Assembly: GCF_029784165.1 (NCBI RefSeq)
Contig: NC_073694.1
Location: 23,384,506 to 23,448,505 of the forward strand
DNA from: Wyeomyia smithii
Taxonomy: Eukaryota > Arthropoda > Insecta > Diptera > Culicidae
Length of the DNA stretch: 64,000 nt
Direction of reading: 5' to 3'
The position numbers were made by a program, and so were the translations under genes. Positions 11,092 to 21,816 of this stretch are shown piece after piece (positions within the stretch are counted from its first letter, which is position 1; every line of letters starts with the position of its first letter). Under the pieces are notes generated by a model that did not search any database, was not told where the DNA came from, and saw only the letters and a program-made list of their open reading frames with translations.

Positions 11092-12364
11092 CGTGTGTCG
11101 TCTTGCGTAAAAGGATCAAGTTCTGTGCTCGCACCCAGAAGTTTTGTTGCGGTATGGCGAATGAAGATCTATCCTCTGCTAACTTCTATCGTGACAATGC
11201 TGACGGATGCGAAACGATAGCGAACTCATAAGGCACCGCTTACTTTGTTTATTTATTCGTTTTCTTTCTCTGATTTCGAAGCGCAAAATCATACTTTGCT
11301 AGAAAAAGTGATCGTTGGTTCGATTTCTTGGCTAGCCCTGTACCTGGTTTAAGATAATTATGCCGTTCACAGAAGTGTAATATTTCAACCTTCAGTTTGA
11401 TAGAAAAAAAAAACCATCAACATCATCGATTTTCGAAATACAGTGAATATTTCAGTAATAACATTTTGGAGTACTAGCCCAATAGGTTTTGCCTTGTATG
11501 AACTGAAAAAAGGCAAGCATAGCAAGTGCAAACACACTTTGGCGCGAGTCACATACACACATAACTAGTGATAGAAAACAAAATTAAAATCCACTGCAGA
11601 CGTCGGTGCAGTTGTGCTACTTTGCGTGCTGTTTCAGCCATTTTATCGATTGATATTCAAGGCATTACTATACGCATTTGGTGTGTGTTTCGCAGCACAT
11701 GCAATACCGCTTTATCTCACTGACGTCTTCCGCGAACTTTCCCAAAAACGCTTGTAAATAAAATCACTTTGCGATAACACTTATAATTTACACGCACTAC
11801 CATAATAAGGCTGATACAAATTTCGATTTCTTTTTATGTCCAAGGTTATCAAAGTTAGCAAAGGTGGTGGCAAAAAATAAATAACACCGGGACAAAAAAA
11901 AAGAAATATCTTTGATCAAAGTTTGTGTGTAAGTTATGACGTTTGTAGCTTGCACTCAAATAAATGTTGAAAAATAACACTTTATTATTATTAGTATTTA
12001 TTTCGCTTGCCTTTTGACGACACTCTCGCTGTCACTGGACTTTTTCGTTGCTAAATTAAGCATTTATGCTGTCGAAAAACCAATAAAATGATTCTTCCCC
12101 TTCCAATATTCAAGATTTTTGAAGGGTGGGGGGGGGGGGAGAAGGGAAGGGGGGGGGGGGTGACATAAAATCAAAATAAAATTTGTAACGGCCTAATTTG
12201 ACAGAGTAGAAACCCAGTGAAACTCTCGTAAATTGCTCATCCGCGCACGCAAGAAAAGTGAAATAAATTGGTCGGCGATCAACTGAGCATTACGTTACCA
12301 TTCTCATCGCGCTGGGGTGCGGCCAAAACAGTATAAAATCGAACTTTCTGCAGAATACGCACCC
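11092..12364. other. Intergenic region, probably divergent promoters
   Basis: This stretch lies between the minus-strand BTB start and the candidate plus-strand exon at 12365. No coding frame is supported. It includes the G-run cluster at 12128-12160 and a TATA-like sequence at 12332-12338. Confidence 0.4.
12128..12160 (+). repeat. Clustered long G-runs
   Basis: Two 12-base G homopolymers (12128-12139 and 12149-12160) flank a GGG at 12144-12146, with only A and G between them. This could form a G-quadruplex on the plus strand or be an assembly-prone homopolymer. Confidence 0.8.
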
Positions 12365-12373
12365 ATGGTGAGT
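12332..12373 (+). promoter_or_regulatory. TATA box and ATG|GTGAGT candidate first exon
   Basis: TATAAAA at 12332-12338 is followed by ATG at 12365-12367, which directly abuts the strong donor GTGAGT at 12368. An exon ending right after its ATG is phase 0, matching the phase of the cuticular exon at 43313, and would give a signal peptide starting MWLLVAGLAV. The intron would be about 31 kb and the leader only a few bases if this TATA is used, so the link is speculative. Confidence 0.25.
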
Positions 12374-12922
12374 TGTGAATCTTCCTATAATATTAAATTC
12401 GAAAACGGTTGGGATGTGGATTCAATGTGAACCTGAATGTTTTGATATTTGAACAACTTCTCTTCTGGTGAAGGAGAAGCTAACGAAAACTACTTCCTCT
12501 GAAACTGAGAGAGCAAACAAATGTTTATCCCTAACACGCGACGATTAAGACTTTAAGAGTGAAAAGGAACGCTGCGACTGAAATACTCTACGCCTAAATG
12601 TGGATAATTACTCACTTTGTGTGAGAGAAAGTCTAGTTCTCCAAGGGGTTTGGCAGGTAGAGAAGGAAATTTGAGCAAAAATCAAGAGAACGGAAGAAGC
12701 CTGTGAGAAACTAGTGATACTGAAGACATTTCTATTAAGGTAAATTAATCCCGGAAAGCTTTTGCTTAGCTTAGTTCTGGCTCTACATATCAATAGTTGC
12801 TACTCCGTGATGGGTCCAAGCCACTCAAGATGGACAATGAATCAACTGAAATAACGACTGGGAGTGGTAATTCCTTCTCACTGTGCATCATTCAATGACC
12901 CGATTTTTTATAGACCAATAAC

Positions 12923-12979
12923 GCTCTTTTTTAAGAACCGGTTCATATGAACGGCTCGTGAGCCGTTCGCCCATCCCTA
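12923..12979 (+). mobile_element. Truncated hAT-like MITE end
   Basis: Nearly identical to the last 57 bp of the complete element ending at 16459 (CGGTTCATATGAACGGCTCG ... CCATCCCTA). The left part is missing. Confidence 0.75.
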
Positions 12980-13197
12980 GTGCCAGTGACGCACGAAACC
13001 TACAATAAGGAAGGAATGTTAGAATATAGTCTTTGCTTTGTTAGAGACCGAGTGTACCTCTGCATCCCTACAAAGACCACGGAAAGGAATTTTAGTTATT
13101 GGGGTGGGTTTTTGATTAGGATTCACTTGGATAAGTGATATGACCATGATTTAATTGGAATAATATAACAATATAGATATGATCATATACATACAAT

Positions 13198-13407
13198 CTC
13201 CCAGACGGTCTCGAGGTACGACGCCGGCCTAACAAGCCAGTCGTCGTGAGTTCGAGTCTCGGCTCGGGAGAGACTGTTAGTGTCAGTAGGATCGTAGAGC
13301 TAGCCCCGCAATTGTCCTGTACACTGAACGGTTGGCTGCGAAGTCTGTGTATAAATAAACAGAAGGTCGAGTTCCGAATCGGAATGTAGCACCAGGGCTT
13401 TGCTTTG
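13198..13407 (+). mobile_element. tRNA-derived SINE with 14-bp target duplication
   Basis: The head contains an A-box-like GGTCTCGAGGTACGACGCC and a B-box GAGTTCGAGTCTC, the internal RNA polymerase III promoter elements of tRNA-derived SINEs. The body ends in GGGCTTTGCTTTG. The flanks CATATACATACAAT at 13184-13197 and 13408-13421 are identical, a target-primed insertion scar. A second copy of the head lies on the minus strand at 51605-51685. Confidence 0.9.
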
Positions 13408-13422
13408 CATATACATACAATA

Positions 13423-14105
13423 TGTGATTGATAAAGATGAATTCTAAAATACAATAGGAAGTACTATGGCATGTAAAAAAGATCTCGGTTGGCTGCCTTC
13501 AATAGCTGAAATAATTAAATTTTTAACGCAGAAACCGCAAAAGATATATTAAAAATAGATCCGAAAAACATATGGTAATTATCCGTCATGTTGTGCTAAA
13601 ATAGTATAGATAAACTTATATAAGACTTAATCACGACATTTCAATAGTAGTTATTGTGCTGCTTTTGGTGGCTGAAAAAAAAAATTGAAATAGGTTATTG
13701 CAACGACATTGCAGCGCAACCATTGACCGTATAAAGTCATCCGAACATTGTAAATATGATTATAATGTGAGATTAATAAAAATGAATTATAAAATACAAC
13801 AAGAGTCATGTAATAAAGATCTCAGTTGAATGCCTTTCATAGCTGAAATTTTCAAATTTTCAACGTGGAAAACGCAAAAAAAATAGAAAACGAATTCGAA
13901 AAGCATATAAAAAGTGTCTGTTATATTGTGTTCCCAAAAGAATTGTTGAACTTTTTTTAGACTTATTTATAACAATGGTTGTTGTTGTGCTTCTTTCAGC
14001 GGCTGAAAACATGAATTGAAATAGGCTATTATAACACATTGCAACGCTTGCACAGACGTGTCGCTCTTTTCTACGACTATTCATGCAAAAAGTCATCTAA
14101 ACAGA
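13423..14105 (+). repeat. Diverged tandem duplication, period about 340 bp
   Basis: 13423-13745 and 13766-14105 are collinear: both carry GATGAATT.TAAAATACAA or the equivalent, AGATCTC, a GGTGGCTGAAAA/GCGGCTGAAAA block, TTGAAATAGG, and AAGTCATC near the end. The SINE at 13198 inserted at the edge of copy 1. No coding function is recognised. Confidence 0.65.
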
Positions 14106-14750
14106 TCATCCACACGTTCACGCATCTACCACAACCTCGAACGTTATCGGCAGAAAGTGGAAAAATCGGAGCGCCGTGATGCGACGATTTACAGGTTGAG
14201 CGAAACGAAAATCATTTTAAGAGACGTCTCAGATTTCAATTCATAAGTAAGATTTTCACAAAAAATATGTAACAGCAAATACCGTGTGTCCTACCTCAGC
14301 AGTTCGTAAAATGGTAAAATGGGAATGCCTAACGTGCCCGCAATAATATGAGTGGAAAATAAGCATAATATGAATGAAAAATATAAGCAGAATATGAGTC
14401 AATTATATGCGCAACTTTTTCATGCACACCTCTACGGTCTCGCTTTTCTATCCGCTAACAGACGGCGCTGCGAGCGTACTTTATTCGTCGGTGTTTTTTG
14501 TGCGTCTCGATTAACCGACTCCAAAACAAACAACAAATTTCGAAAATAAAATGTTACTTAGCTTGCTTAAAATGTCCTAGTCACTACTTTTTTCACTGTT
14601 CCGGTAACCAGCAACTATGTAACTTTTAAACTCTCTGAATATATTAATTTCATTTGGGGGAAAACAGCATAAATTAGTTAAATTTCACGTAGAGATAAAA
14701 CATGTACAACACTCAACGGGCCTTGTTGCCAGTCCTCTCTCAAATTAATT
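14106..14750. other. No recognisable feature
   Basis: AT-rich sequence without a supported gene or repeat partner in the window. Confidence 0.35.
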
Positions 14751-15003
14751 CCGGAAAGCTTTTGGAACAAAAACTATTTTGGCTCCATCGAAAATAAATC
14801 TAACTGCCCATAATTTATATTCCAAAACTGTCAAATGACGTCATCGTGCAATGATCTATTATTGTTCATTAACAAGGTATATCCTTTCCTCAAAATAGAT
14901 CGTTGCACGCTAACGACATTCGACAGTTTCGGCAAGTAAATTATGCGAAGTTTAATCTATTTTCAATAAAGCCGAAACAAATTTTTGTTTTAATGCCTTT
15001 CGG
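14751..15003. mobile_element. Foldback element with arms of about 115 bp
   Basis: The arms 14751-14865 and 14888-15003 are inverted, imperfect copies. Shared blocks include AACAAAAA, CATAATTTA, AAACTGTC, and GTGCAA-GATCTATT near the centre. The spacer is about 22 bp. A 5' shard (ATTAATCCCGGAAAGC) also occurs at 12734-12750. It is non-coding and has no clear target duplication. Confidence 0.7.
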
Positions 15004-16183
15004 TATCTTATATAAATATGTTCGTTATTACTAGTAAGTATTTCATTTACTTTCTAATGAAATAGGTCACAATCTAAATTCTAACATCTTGTAAACAAAC
15101 TCTCCGGAACTGGCAAAAAAAAGTTAAGCCGCTCCATGCAATAATCTATTGCGAAGATTTCTTCTTTTCCAAATGATGTTTACTTGTGTGTGCGCGAAAG
15201 TGATGCAGTTGATGCTTTTTTTTTGTTCGTTTGTTCGAGCACAACAATGAAATTGATTAATGATTCGAACAGTTTCATTTTCATTTCATTCCATCCGGTT
15301 ACATCCATCGGTTCCATCCGGTAAAATTTTCGCTGTCAAACTAGATTGGGGTCGGATTTCTTCCCCATCTGATGTCCATCGGATTATTTCCAATGAAACT
15401 AATGAGCTGTGTCTATTAACGGAATAACTGACGCAAGATATAACTCTTTTATTCCTTCAGCGTGTCTTTCAAATTAACATCACGTGATTTGTTGATACTT
15501 TTCGAACGCGTGAGCAGTGTTGAAACGGAATTAATCACATTATATTGCACATGAAGTGGGAGGGCACACGGAAGTTGAAGATAATGTGGTGGCATCCATT
15601 GAGTACGTCACGCAAGGTTAAATCAATATTAACCACCCTTTCCTTACTCACTCTGGATTGTAAAACTGGAACTGACGGTAGCAAAACTATTGTTCTATTG
15701 AAAACTGTCAAGCCTTTATAGGGGAAACGCATATTTCGACCAATAAGCTTTCTCTCGACCAAACATTTTACCTAATTAACCAAGAATGCATCCTACTATA
15801 TAAGATTTAGCTTTCGGCTCAAACAAATATCATATCAAAATAAATATGCAACACTCAATAACATCATAAACTGTAGCGTAGCTGAGAGTGTTATACCCTG
15901 CGTTATCTGCTTCCATCCGACACGAAAAGACGAAATTGCTCCATCGCTTGTTACCAACCCGAAAGGAAATTCATTTTTCGTCCCTCCTTACTGCACGCGG
16001 AATAAATTCTCTTATTCTCTTGTTAAAAAGACGGAGCAACTTACAAAAAGGCCTGGGACATGTTGTAAGAACATGTGTCTAAAATAAACAGCGGGACCAG
16101 AAAGCGAACTTGTGTTTTCCCCCCTCTCTGGTTGGTACAGTGCTCTAACCGATAACTCCAATCGATAACTTTTTTATTGTCGA
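15004..16183. other. No gene recognised
   Basis: Mostly AT-rich. Part of 15880-16090 loosely resembles 16750-16990 (a GTAGC/GTAAC start, CACGAAAAGACGA-like words, an ACTTACAA end), hinting at a decayed repeat pair. Nothing codes convincingly. Confidence 0.35.
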
Positions 16184-16191
16184 GTTTTATA

Positions 16192-16459
16192 TAGGGTTGG
16201 GCAAAACGGCTCTTTTGCAAGAGCGGCTCTGAACCGCTCACTCGCGGTTCTGAACCGACTCATATGAACGGCTCATGGTTCACAATGATTCACGAACGTT
16301 GGCAGTTCGTTTTGTCTCGGTAAACTTCGGGTTCGCGCGAACCAAACAGTTTTGGTGCGCTCAAAGAACCGTGGTTCTTTTTCGTGAGCCATTCGTTCTT
16401 TCGCTCTTTTTTAAAAACCGGTTCATATGAACGGCTCGTGAGCCGTTCGCCCATCCCTA
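16192..16459. mobile_element. 268-bp hAT-like MITE
   Basis: The termini TAGGGTTGGGCAAAACGGCTC and the reverse complement of GAGCCGTTCGCCCATCCCTA are inverted repeats with few differences. The flanks GTTTTATA (16184-16191) and GTTTAATA (16460-16467) are an 8-bp duplication with one mismatch. A YAGGG terminus with an 8-bp duplication is characteristic of hAT elements. The interior is non-coding and rich in GAACC/GGTTC words. Confidence 0.85.
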
Positions 16460-16489
16460 GTTTAATATAAGCAAATTATTTTAGTGGTT

Positions 16490-17943
16490 TTTATTACAAA
16501 TTGCAACTGTGGTCAATATCCGCTACTAATCCGCAGGATATCCAACACTCATCCGATTTCAATCAAAAGTTCGGCGTGTTCTGTGAAATTCGTTTCAGAA
16601 AATTTATTACACTTCATTCAAAATGTTGGAACGTCCTTTTTAAAAAAAGTATAGTTCGGTTTTACAGCAGCATTTCGAAGACCATTCTCATGCCTGCCGT
16701 TGACTTGCGGGCATAATTTGTTGTCTCCCAGCCGCACAGTTGCAATATGCAACACGTAACAGCGTAATAAACGGTTGCGTGGTTGAGAGTACGGCACCTT
16801 CTGCTTTCCTCACTCAACCAATACGAAAAGAATTCGGTTGTCTTTTTTGCGAGTCGCAACACGATACAACATGTTATTTTGTTGCATGGTAGAGAGCTCC
16901 ATCGATCCAGTTCAACCGTTTGCCAATACGAAATAAAAAGCTTGAAAAAAAGGGCGAAGCCACTTACAACTTCTAAAATAAATATCACGACCCGCCGCCG
17001 ACTTTGTTTATTTCTGATCTCGAAGCGCAAACAAAATCAAATTTTGCTAGACGACCGAATTTCTGAAATATGAAAAAAATCTAAAAAGGTTGGAAAAAAA
17101 GATCATAAAAACTAATGACAGCAAGAACAAAACTTCTTCAATTTCCTCACCCTCAACCACCAGTTAAGGGTTTTTTTTTCGTGCGAAGCCAAAAGCGAAG
17201 AAGATCCGTAGTCCGGCCAGAGCAAAGAAGGTCCGCGACGGTAATTAATAACACTTCGGTTGGGGAATGTCAAAATAAATCGTGTGCTATAAGCCCCAGC
17301 GAGTGTCTCGATGCGTCCTGTGAAGATGGCCCGACACTGCGCGATCAGCTGAGCGTGAGTGTGTGCTTAGTGGAGGATGACTGTTCGATATGTTTTTTTG
17401 TTTCTCTACCAGATGATGATGATGATGATCTTAAGCGCGCAAGCCGCCGGCACTGTCGAGACGATCGAGCCAGCGGCGGCGGCGGTGTATCGATTCGTAA
17501 TGTGGGAAAATTGATCTTCGCCTATGCTCTCTGTGGGTCGTTTACTGGCTGTTCGCCGGCTTGTTGGAATTAGGCTGAGCCTTGCGGCTCAGCTTCATGC
17601 CGCGCGTGTGCGATTGGATTTCGCTGCACGGGCAGCAAGCAGATAATGTTTCTTTTTCGAACATGGTTCGTGGCGGTTCGGAGCTGGCAAATTGGAAGCC
17701 ACTGCTGACAGTTTGACGAGATAACCCAATAACCCGCGGAAAGGTCACCGATTGCATGTAGCGTGGCATGCTGGGGAGCTGATGGATGATGTGGGAATGG
17801 GAAGTGGACTACAGATGGAGCAGTTTAATGCGTTGACCGTGGCCCATAAAATCTACATTATATTTACAAGTTTTCACATAAAAATTTAACTTCATCTGTG
17901 AACTCAAAGGATTTCAGCGAATGAGGAAAATGCATTGAAAAAT
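16490..17943. other. No gene recognised; GC-richer island 17110-17800
   Basis: A plus-strand open frame at 17115-17573 contains a (GAT)6 microsatellite (Asp run) and no recognisable domain. The island is not shared with other parts of the window. It could contain untranslated exon or regulatory sequence. Confidence 0.35.
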
Positions 17944-19265
17944 CACAGGAAGGTTGTGTGCAAAGCCACGACCGCAAGGATGAAGTAGAATACTTTTACA
18001 AGAAAACCCAGCTGCTTGCGTGTCAGTCATTTTTTAATTTGTTGTTCAATTCAATATCGGATAAGATACCGATCACATCTTGGCTTTATCACTGACAGTG
18101 CGAATAGAGTATTTCTTGTGATAAAACAAACAGTGAAAAGCTGATTTAACACTCAAACTCGACGGCTCATGTGTTGTAAAGATGAGTCAACTTTTTATTG
18201 AATGCATTTACTAGTGCCCGCTATCGCACAGAGACTGCATTTCACTAAAGTGCCTTACTGCATCAGCTGCTATCGATGCTAAACCCGCTGTAACTGCTAC
18301 GCTATCCGTAGCCATGCTAATATATAACCTATCGATAGTTACCGATAGTAGTAGAAAATCATCGATAACTATCGATAGCCATTTCAGTCGATATTTCCCA
18401 TCCTTACTCTTATACAGACAAATAGCAAATTTAAAATGGCAAAGTCTATGATTCTGTCGACCGTGCTTGGGAAGCAATCATATTAACGACTAATCAGATC
18501 AGTCAAATTTCGCGCTTCAACAAAGATTGACCATTCTCAATAATATAGTTGCTTGTCATGATTTGGACTTGATAATTTTTGAATTTTGATTATGCGAAAA
18601 ATTAATTTCTATGCTGATAATGAAAACTTTTCGGATGTTGTGCTCATGACTGAAGGAAAAGATAATTCAGTACGTTCTGAGACACGGAGATGAAACCAAA
18701 TACATATATATCTGTTCCAAATTTCTTGAAAGTGTAAATTGATTTAAGAGAAAATATTAACTCTTCAATTAGGTTTTTATTTCATCCTGAAAAGGACAAT
18801 TCGTTTTTTGATTCAATGTTTGATAAGATGCCGATCACATCTGTGCGTTATCACTGGCAGTGCGAATAAAGTATTCCTTGGGGGAAATAAACACTGAAAA
18901 GCTTTCCAGAACATTCTTTTCATTGGGTGCATTTGCTAGTGTGCCTGCTATCGCTCAGAGACAGCATTTTACTAAAATGCCACACTGCATCAGCTGACCC
19001 TGCTTATATAGATGCTGAGACCAACGTTAACCGCTGCGCTATCTTCGTTGCCACAGTAGTGGACGCTTCCGTTGCCATTGGTATCCGCTGCCCTGCATCA
19101 CGTGGTCCTGCTATCGATGCTGAGACGCGCTTTGATATCCGTTGCCATACCACAGCTGTGGTCGTTATCCGCTGCACTGCTACTGCTGTTGTATCCACTG
19201 CTGCTGCTAAGGGAGGACTGCTGCTGTTGTCGCTGTCTAGAACTTTTATTAGCGGCTTCGGCTGA

Positions 19266-19400
19266 AACAGGCTCTTATATAGGTCAAATAGCATATTTTA
19301 AATTGCAAGGTATATGATTCTGTCGACCGTGCTTGGGAAGTAATCATACAACGACCAATCAGAGGTCGAATTTTTCATTCGACAAGGCTTGACTATTTTC
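19266..19400 (-). promoter_or_regulatory. TATA plus CCAAT-type promoter module in a repeat
   Basis: On the minus strand TATATAAG (19281-19274) lies about 75 bp downstream of ATTGG (complement of the CCAAT box near 19348-19352) and is followed by GAGCCTGTTTCAGCC, a plausible transcription start area. The same arrangement recurs at 21464-21550, and a diverged one on the plus strand at 49950-50060. This is a polymerase II promoter layout. Activity is inferred, not shown. Confidence 0.45.
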
Positions 19401-19621
19401 AATAGTACAATAGTTTGAATAATAAATTTACAATTATCTTCATTTGGGAAGAATCTTAGAAGATTTTCCAATCTATTGCTGCAAGAACGAAGGAAAACCA
19501 TCGAATACTAACCGATTTATTAGCATTTGAAATTGGACATATTTTTCACTTTTTTCGGTTTTAGATTTTCATTTCACATCTCTATGTAGCCGAACTTCCT
19601 GAGAGAAGTATTCTACTTCAA

Positions 19622-20196
19622 AAAGCATGGTGTGGTTCAAAATCAGTTGCTAATTACAACCTTTGAGCTGCCCTAACATTGGGGGAAATAAGATACACGG
19701 ACAACATGCACTGTGGAAGCTATTTCACATTCAGTAAATTAAACGGGTGCGACAAATTTAAATTGCTAGGATGCAACACAGAATGCTTGCTTGCGTTGAC
19801 AAAAATTATTAACTTTCAATGACTTGTTTATTTGCCTTCAAAAAGGCATTTTGATTTCCGAAACTGGATTTCCTGATGGCAATCATTATGCTGCCCCAAC
19901 ACGGGGGGAATAATGGCTGTCTGGCGACACACGCTGAGAAAAACCGCGCTGCTCCTGAGACGTGGTGAGCAACCACAGGGCTAGTGCTGCTGCTGAGGAA
20001 GGACGACTGCTGTTGTCGCTGTCTGATGCTACGCTATGCCACAGTTGTGGCCGCTATACGCTGGCCTATCCACAGCCAAGCCACAGTTGTGGCCGCTTCC
20101 GCTATCGATGGTACCCACTGCTGCTAAGGGAGGACTGCTGTCGTCGCTGTTCAGAACTGTTATGAGCGGCTTGGACTAAAACAGGCTCTTATATAG
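19622..20196 (+). repeat. Direct repeat, copy A (about 575 bp)
   Basis: Nearly identical to 20899-21472, from GCATGGTGTGGTTCAAAATC to the AGGCTCTTATATAGG end, with only scattered single-base differences. The two copies are 1276-1277 bp apart. High identity implies a recent event relative to other repeats here. Confidence 0.85.
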
Positions 20197-20898
20197 GGAT
20201 GAAAATAGGAATGAATTATTTCACGTACGTGGTGGAATGATATAGCGATCATTTGATAAGCTCCACCTCTTTTTTCAGTTTCTAAAGTTTTTCCTCAGTT
20301 TCGTAGCACGGATGCACAAAAATGATTTCTTGTCGAGCCGGACCGATAGCACTCTCATTGAAGCAACAAAATAACATGTTTTGTGTCGTGTTGTGCAGCT
20401 TGGTTGAAGAAAATGTTCCCGTCCCCATGTCGCATGTAAGCAGATTATTGCGTTCAGTAGACAGTAGATAGTGTATCCAGCGAATAAACACCGATGGTGC
20501 TCTCACACACGCAACGGTTTTAACCCGTATCTTATTGCGGTTTGTAACATCAAGCGATTTCGTTTGCTAGCTGTTGCGTGTTGCATCATGTTGCAACTTG
20601 GCAGCTGGGAGATGACGAAATTCGGTTTATGCTGATTGATTGAATCGACTTCATATTAGCTCTGCATAGTCGGACTAACTGCTTTTGTGAAGGCGTACTA
20701 ACAGGGAAATTTATTATTCAATGTCGGTTATGCTGATCGCAGCCTTTGCGCTGCCCCTACAGTGGGGGGTTTACTAAATAAAGTGAAAGTAAAAATTAGA
20801 CAACTACAACAGAATTTGATTGCATCCCGCACAGAATGTCTGCTTGTGTTGATGCCAGAAAATTATTAACCTTCAATTATTTTTTATTTGCCTTGAAA

Positions 20899-21472
20899 AA
20901 AGCATGGTGTGGTTCAAAATCGGTTGCTAATTACAACCTTTGAGCTGCCCTAACATTGGGGGAAATAAGATACACGGACAACATGCACTGTGGAAGCTAT
21001 TTCACATTCAGTAAATTAAACGGGTGCGACAAATTTAAATTGCTAGGATGCAACACAGAATGCTTGCTTGCGTTGACAAAAATTATTAACTTTCAATGAC
21101 TTGTTTATTTGCCTTCAAAAAGGCATTTTGATTTCCGAAACTGGATTTCCTGATGGCAATCATCATGCTGCCCCAACACGGGGGGAATAATGGCTGTCTG
21201 GCGACACACGCTGAGAAAAACCGCGCTGCTCCTGAGACGTGGTGACCAACCACAGGGCTAGTGCTGCTGCTGAGGAAGGACGACTGCTGTTGTCGCTGTC
21301 TGATGCTACGCTATGCCACAGTTGTGGCCGCTATACGCTGGCCTATCCACAGCCAAGCCACAGTTGTGGCCGCTTCCGCTATCGATGGTACCCACTGCTG
21401 CTAAGGGAGGACTGCTGTCGTCGCTGTTCAGAACTGTTATGAGCGGCTTGGACTAAAACAGGCTCTTATATA
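20899..21472 (+). repeat. Direct repeat, copy B
   Basis: Partner of 19622-20196. Copy B runs on into the promoter-like module and the family I right end (21473-21811). Copy A switches abruptly at about 20197 to the unrelated GATGAAAATAGG sequence, marking a recombination breakpoint. Confidence 0.85.
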
Positions 21473-21816
21473 GGCCAAATAGCATGTTTTCAATTGCAAG
21501 GTATATGATTCTGTCGACCGTGCTTGGGAAGCAAGCATATAACGACCAATCAGGGGTCGAAATTTTCGTTTTGACAAGGCTTGACTATTTTCAATAGTAC
21601 AATAGTGTGAATAATAAAATTACAATTATCTTATTTTGGGAAGAATCTTAGAAGATTTTCCAATCTATTGCTGCAAGAACGAAGGAAATCCATCGAATAC
21701 TAATCGGTTTATTAGCATTTGAAATTGGACATATTTTTCACTTTTTTCGGTTTTAGATTTTCATTTCACATCCCTATGTAGCCGAACTTCCTGAGAGAAG
21801 TATTCTACTTCAAAAT

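Larger units (their letters stand above)
17944..21811 (+). mobile_element. Composite family I element, copy 2
   Basis: The left end CACAGGAAGGTTGTGTGC matches 4425. Right ends matching 5622 occur twice, at 19619 and 21811. The outer flanks AAAAT (17939-17943 and 21812-21816) agree. Between the two right ends is an extra unit that shares a 576-bp near-identical block with the downstream part, plus a segment (20280-20470) related to 4715-4910. This indicates unequal recombination or nested insertion of related elements. No transposase or other recognisable protein is encoded. Confidence 0.7.

Noticed and set aside
17115..17573. 152-codon plus-strand open frame
   Set aside because: No recognisable domain. 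The Asp run is a (GAT) microsatellite, there is no splice or start context, and the length is compatible with chance in a GC-richer island.
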